This document shows positions 7,567 to 10,244 of a stretch of DNA of 10,244 nucleotides, piece after piece. The stretch covers positions 1 to 10,244 of the forward strand of contig JABBBF010000226.1 in NCBI GenBank assembly GCA_018607545.1, given 5' to 3'. The notes under the pieces were generated by a model. The model made no database searches and was not told the DNA's origin. It saw only the letters and a program-made list of their open reading frames with translations. A program made the position numbers and the translations under genes. The DNA is from SAR92 clade bacterium (GTDB taxonomy: Bacteria > Pseudomonadota > Gammaproteobacteria > Pseudomonadales > Porticoccaceae). Position 1 is the stretch's first letter. The number at the start of each line of letters is the position of its first letter.

Positions 7567-8379
7567 TTGCCCGCACGTATTATCTCATTTAACGTCAATG
7601 GCCTGCGCTCGCGCCTGCATCAGCTGCAGGCAGTTATCGATCAGCACTCACCGGATATTATCGGTCTCCAGGAAACCAAAGTCAGCGATGAGGAGTTCCC
7701 CACCGATGCTATCAGCGCAATGGGTTATCAAGTCGCATACCATGGCCAGAAAGGCCACTACGGCGTTGCCCTGCTCAGCAAGGTTGATCCTGTCTCGGTA
7801 ACTCGCGGCTATGCCTCCGACGACGAAGATTCGCAGCGACGGATGATCCACGGCCAATACAGTATTCAGGGCCAAACCGTTCATATTATCAATGGCTATT
7901 TCCCCCAGGGAGAGAGCCGCAGCCACCCCACCAAGTTTCCCGCCAAAGAGAAGTTCTATGCCGATCTGCTCGGTTACCTGCAAGCTAACTTTAGCGCTGA
8001 GGATATAGTTCTGGTGATGGGTGATATGAATGTCGCGCCAGCGGATATCGATGTTGGTATTAAACCGGAGAACGCCAAGCGCTGGATTAAAACTGGCAAG
8101 TGCGCCTTTCTTCCCGAAGAGCGTCAATGGTTAGAAAACCTCAAAGACTGGGGCCTGCAGGATAGCTTCAGGCATATGAACAGCTCAGATAACAGCTACA
8201 GCTGGTACGACTATCGCAGCCGTGGCTTTGAGCAGGAACCCAAGCGTGGACTGCGTATTGACCTGATCCTCGCCAGCACCGCGGCAATGAAATTACTTAG
8301 CGGCAGCGGTATTGATATCGCTGCCCGGGGTTTTGAAAAGCCTTCGGATCACTGCCCTATCTGGGCTGATTTGGGATAA
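7567..8379 (+). CDS. xthA: Exodeoxyribonuclease III (AP endonuclease)
   Basis: This Mg2+-dependent cytoplasmic base-excision-repair enzyme incises DNA 5' of abasic sites, removes 3'-blocking groups and degrades duplex DNA 3' to 5'. At 270 aa against 268 in E. coli, the whole length aligns with a two-residue offset. Every known active-site residue is present: Asn9 (SFNVNGLR), Glu36 (LQETKV), Tyr111 (NGYFPQGES), Asp153 and Asn155 (GDMNV), Asp232 (RIDLIL), and Asp261/His262 (KPSDHCPIW). GQKGHYGVALL and GKCAFLPEER are further family signatures. The start is TTG at 7567, supported by GGGGAG 8 nt upstream and by alignment of the N-terminus. The gene sits 2 nt after prc and is probably cotranscribed and translationally coupled; the two products act in different compartments, so the link is expression, not pathway. 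No clear terminator follows. Confidence 0.96.
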   Translation: MPARIISFNVNGLRSRLHQLQAVIDQHSPDIIGLQETKVSDEEFPTDAISAMGYQVAYHGQKGHYGVALLSKVDPVSVTRGYASDDEDSQRRMIHGQYSIQGQTVHIINGYFPQGESRSHPTKFPAKEKFYADLLGYLQANFSAEDIVLVMGDMNVAPADIDVGIKPENAKRWIKTGKCAFLPEERQWLENLKDWGLQDSFRHMNSSDNSYSWYDYRSRGFEQEPKRGLRIDLILASTAAMKLLSGSGIDIAARGFEKPSDHCPIWADLG

Positions 8380-8394
8380 TTGAGCCTGCCTTTT

Positions 8395-8450
8395 ATTAAT
8401 TGACGGTTCCCCATATTAATTGACGGTTCCCCATATTAATTGACAGTTCC
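8395..8450. repeat. Three tandem copies of a 20-bp repeat
   Basis: The unit ATTAATTGACGGTTCCCCAT occurs at 8395-8414 and 8415-8434 identically, then as a third, partial copy at 8435-8450 with one change (GACGG to GACAG) before a T-run. It begins 15 nt after the xthA stop codon. The copies are head-to-tail with no spacer. Possible meanings are an intergenic repeat family dispersed in this genome, a REP/RAYT-type element remnant, or a tandem regulator-binding site; none can be chosen from one locus. The third copy creates TTGACA (8440-8445), but no properly spaced -10 follows. Confidence 0.92.
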
Positions 8451-8510
8451 TTTTTTATACGTCAACCAATCTCCATAGCTGCCGTTATATATCGCGACAC
8501 TATTAAAAGG

Positions 8511-8522
8511 CGGCAAAAGCCG
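8511..8522 (+). other. Small hairpin in the leader of the His-rich gene
   Basis: CGGC (8511-8514), AAAA loop, GCCG (8519-8522) forms a 4-bp GC stem ending 4 nt before the strong Shine-Dalgarno AAGGAGA (8527-8533). It may stabilise the leader mRNA or modulate translation. It is too short to be a terminator and has no T-run. Confidence 0.35.
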
Positions 8523-8538
8523 GTACAAGGAGATAGTT

Positions 8539-8955
8539 ATGAAGCAGGCAATGATTGCATTAACCCTGAGTTTGGGACTGCTGGCCCTTCCCACAGCAGC
8601 ACTGGCAGATGCCGATAGCGCCCACAAGCATAAAAAATTCAGCGATCACCAATATCAAAAGCATGATCGGGCCATGCATGACCTCAGGTCAGAGCGACGC
8701 CAACATAAGAAAAGAATTCACCGGAAACGTCACAGGATTGAAAAATACCGTCACTACAACGGCCACAACTATAGTGAATGGAAAACGCGCAGGCATTATT
8801 ATGCTCACAAGCATCATTTCAATCACTATAGATTACACAATAGTCATGGGATAAAGCATCGATATCACAGCCATAGACCCCATGATAGTGATTATCTTGA
8901 GTGGCTTGGCATAATGCTCCTGCTCGATGAAGTCTTAGAAGATGACTACCGGTAG
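8539..8955 (+). CDS. Small secreted histidine-rich basic protein
   Basis: This 138-aa protein belongs to no family I recognise. The N-terminus is a textbook signal peptide (MKQAMIALTLSLGLLALPTAALA, cleavage after ALA), so the product should be exported to the periplasm or beyond. The mature ~115 residues hold 21 histidines plus many Arg, Lys and Tyr in patterns such as HKHKK, RHYYAHKHHFNHYRLH and KHRYHSHRPH. No cysteine is present. The last ~20 residues switch to a hydrophobic/acidic tail (YLEWLGIMLLLDEVLEDDYR). Such His density often goes with Zn, Ni or Cu binding or pH-dependent charge, but that is inference. The start is firm: AAGGAGA lies 5 nt before the ATG. The sigma-factor gene begins about 50 nt downstream on the same strand, suggesting shared regulation. 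Confidence 0.85.
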   Translation: MKQAMIALTLSLGLLALPTAALADADSAHKHKKFSDHQYQKHDRAMHDLRSERRQHKKRIHRKRHRIEKYRHYNGHNYSEWKTRRHYYAHKHHFNHYRLHNSHGIKHRYHSHRPHDSDYLEWLGIMLLLDEVLEDDYR

Positions 8956-9004
8956 CTACAGTATGCCGCAACTAGCCTATAGCCCCATTAAAGGTCTGAC
9001 GACT

Positions 9005-9598
9005 ATGAGCGAAAAAACCACGCCGCCCCGTGCAATAGACCTGCCGTGCCAATCGATGAAAAGTATGGATAATTTCCTTAAGGATATTGAGCAGCGTGCT
9101 TTTCATATGGCACAGATGGCCACCGGCAGTCGTGATGATGCGCTGGATATAGTGCAGGATGCGATGTATAAGCTAGTAGAAAAATATTCGGCAAAACCAG
9201 CTGGGCAGTGGCGGCCCCTATTTTACCGTATCCTAAACAGCAAGATTACCGACTACTATCGCCGCAATGCCGTTAAAAACAGGATTATTAGTCTGGCGAG
9301 CTGGGGAATGAAGGCAGACGATAATGGTGCTGACCTGGTCGATTGCGCCGAGGGGCGAAACTCAGAGACACCGGATCAGCTCTACGTTCGCGAACTGCAG
9401 ATAACACAGTTAACCGCAGCGGTAAAACAGCTGCCCCACCGTCAGCGAGAAGCCTTTATGCTGCGTTGCTGGGAAGGCATGAGCACAGAGGTAACGGCTG
9501 AGACCATGGGCTGCACTCAAGGCAGTGTTAAAACTCACTATTCGAGAGCCATGCATTCGCTGCGCAATTCACTGGAGGATTGTTATGACAAAGCGTGA
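9005..9598 (+). CDS. ECF-type RNA polymerase sigma factor
   Basis: This 197-aa protein directs RNA polymerase to a specific promoter set. Region 2 covers about residues 25-85 (QRAFHMAQMATGSRDDALDI, VQDAMYKLVEKY, PLFYRILNSKITDYYRR). Region 4 covers about 130-190 (LTAAVKQLPHRQREAFMLRC, WEGMSTEVTAETMGC, TQGSVKTHYSRAMHSLRNSL) with its helix-turn-helix. No region 3 lies between them, as in ECF sigmas. The N-terminus is uncertain. An in-frame ATG at 8942 overlaps the end of the His-rich gene and lacks a usable ribosome site; 9005 has AAAGG (8990-8994) upstream; 9056 and 9065 are alternatives nearer the conserved region. The next gene begins inside the last codons, giving translational coupling. No ECF-type promoter is obvious upstream, so autoregulation cannot be shown. 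Confidence 0.88.
   Translation: MSEKTTPPRAIDLPCQSMKSMDNFLKDIEQRAFHMAQMATGSRDDALDIVQDAMYKLVEKYSAKPAGQWRPLFYRILNSKITDYYRRNAVKNRIISLASWGMKADDNGADLVDCAEGRNSETPDQLYVRELQITQLTAAVKQLPHRQREAFMLRCWEGMSTEVTAETMGCTQGSVKTHYSRAMHSLRNSLEDCYDKA
9574..9578 (+). promoter_or_regulatory. Shine-Dalgarno fixing the start of the membrane protein gene
   Basis: GGAGG inside the sigma-factor coding region lies 6 nt before the ATG at 9585. It supports this start rather than an in-frame upstream codon at 9525, and the 14-nt overlap with the sigma gene (stop at 9596-9598) points to translational coupling. Confidence 0.8.
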
Positions 9599-9929
9599 AA
9601 CCAATATCAGCGACAAACAGGTCGCAGACAGTCTCCGCGCCAATCTGCTCGATCAGGAACGCGAGACAGCCAGTGAAGACCTGTTTCGCCTTGCCCAGGC
9701 ACGTAAAAGCGCCCTGTCCCAATCACGCCAGAGCAGAAAGCGCTTCTTCTGGCCGGCACTGGGAACCTCATTGGCCTCAGTTGCACTTATTGTTGTACTG
9801 ATCAACCCTGCAGAGCAACTAGTGCCATCTGTGGATATTAGCATTACCGATATTCAGGTTGATGACCCTCTTCTTGATCTCTATGAGGATCTTGACTTTT
9901 ACGACTGGCTAGCCAGTGCAGAAACCTAA
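9585..9929 (+). CDS. Single-span membrane protein, DUF3619-like; candidate anti-sigma factor
   Basis: This 114-aa protein has a charged N-terminal cytoplasmic part (residues 1-52, including SLRANLLDQERETASEDLFRLAQARKSAL split across two helices), a basic stop-transfer patch (RQSRKR), one transmembrane helix (about FFWPALGTSLASVALIVVLI, 54-73) and an acidic periplasmic tail rich in Asp/Glu (DDPLLDLYEDLDFYDWL). The positive-inside rule gives N-in, C-out. Order and layout recall the DUF3619 proteins that follow a sigma factor in other proteobacteria, an assignment from memory. A small membrane protein that overlaps its sigma gene by 14 nt is a natural candidate anti-sigma, but no zinc-binding HxxxCxxC anti-sigma motif is present, so the role is inference. 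GGAGG precedes the ATG at 9585. Confidence 0.75.
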   Translation: MTKRETNISDKQVADSLRANLLDQERETASEDLFRLAQARKSALSQSRQSRKRFFWPALGTSLASVALIVVLINPAEQLVPSVDISITDIQVDDPLLDLYEDLDFYDWLASAET

Positions 9930-9946
9930 CTTCAGGAAAGTAACTG

Positions 9947-10244
9947 ATGATAAACAACGCCATTACTAGAACATTATTACTCGCCGGAGCGATGAGTATC
10001 AGCGCCCTGCCGGCCTATTCCGACCAGCATATTGAATCTGTAGACTGGGACAAAATACCGGCTGAAACCCGTGAAAATCTGGCACCCATGGAGAAGCGCT
10101 GGGATAAATTAAAACCACACCAGCAGCATAAACTACTGCGCAGGGCCCAGGACAAAAACTTTAAAAACCGCGCTGAGCGCTGGAAAAGCCTTAGCCCTGA
10201 AGAGCGAAAGCGCATTGTTAAAGCCCGTGAACGCTTTAAGGATA
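9947..10244 (+). CDS. Exported DUF3106-like protein (3' truncated by window edge)
   Basis: The visible 99 codons start with a signal peptide (MINNAITRTLLLAGAMSISALPAYS, likely cleaved before DQH), so the product is periplasmic. The rest is a charged, helical repeat of the form W..L.P..(R/Q)...L: VDWDKIPAETRENLAPMEKR, WDKLKPHQQHKLLRRAQ and RWKSLSPEERKRIVKARERF. This periodic W-x-x-L-x-P-E-x-R pattern is typical of DUF3106 proteins, which in Pseudomonas-type genomes sit behind a sigma factor and a DUF3619 protein (from memory). The function of the family is not established. AGGAAAG (9934-9940) lies 6 nt before the ATG, and the gene begins 17 nt after the membrane-protein stop. The frame runs off the right edge. 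Confidence 0.7.
   Translation, partial: MINNAITRTLLLAGAMSISALPAYSDQHIESVDWDKIPAETRENLAPMEKRWDKLKPHQQHKLLRRAQDKNFKNRAERWKSLSPEERKRIVKARERFKD

Noticed and set aside
8436..8627. 63-aa minus-strand ORF over the tandem repeat and His-rich gene start
   Set aside because: It is antisense to a convincing signal peptide gene, lies partly in repeats, and has no recognisable domain.
8942..9004. ATG at 8942 as the sigma-factor start
   Set aside because: AGAAG abuts the codon directly with no spacing and the added 21 residues show no sigma-region similarity; 9005 has a better upstream site, though certainty is limited.
1..10244. CRISPR arrays, defence systems or toxin-antitoxin pairs
   Set aside because: No regularly spaced repeats with unique spacers and no defence-type domains were seen; the only tandem repeat has no spacers.

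Overview
The window reads as chromosomal DNA from a gammaproteobacterium of moderate G+C content. The evidence is the strong similarity of CysG, Gor, Prc (tail-specific protease) and ExoIII to their E. coli and Pseudomonas counterparts, the fused CysG, and an ECF-sigma/DUF3619-like/DUF3106-like gene string of the kind found in Pseudomonas relatives. A marine Cellvibrionales-type host is a guess. All assignments come from reading motifs by eye; no search was run.

Layout. (1) Positions 1-2743, + strand: the 3' most of cysG (siroheme synthase, 5' end cut by the window edge), then after 5 nt gor (glutathione reductase). Both are redox/sulfur housekeeping genes. (2) 2825-3454, - strand: a TetR-type repressor, convergent with gor, with a candidate autoregulatory promoter/operator upstream. 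(3) 3455-3838: a 384-bp AT-rich gene-free stretch. (4) 3839-5116, - strand: a lone tyrosine recombinase with a complete catalytic set and no phage, ICE or cargo genes beside it. A 30-nt near-perfect palindrome lies 95 nt upstream of it. (5) 5402-8379, + strand: prc (periplasmic tail-specific protease with an unusual acidic C-terminal region) and xthA (exonuclease III, TTG start, 2 nt after the prc stop). (6) 8380-8538: gene-free, with three tandem copies of a 20-bp repeat. (7) 8539 to the window end, + strand: a small secreted histidine-rich basic protein, an ECF-type sigma factor, an overlapping single-span membrane protein (candidate anti-sigma, DUF3619-like) and a truncated exported DUF3106-like protein. 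These four look like one transcription unit.

The less ordinary parts are the His-rich/ECF sigma/membrane protein/DUF3106 cluster, which could be an envelope or metal stress circuit (inference), and the orphan recombinase with its palindrome, whose 11-6-11 geometry resembles tyrosine-recombinase core sites (inference). The rest is ordinary core genome.
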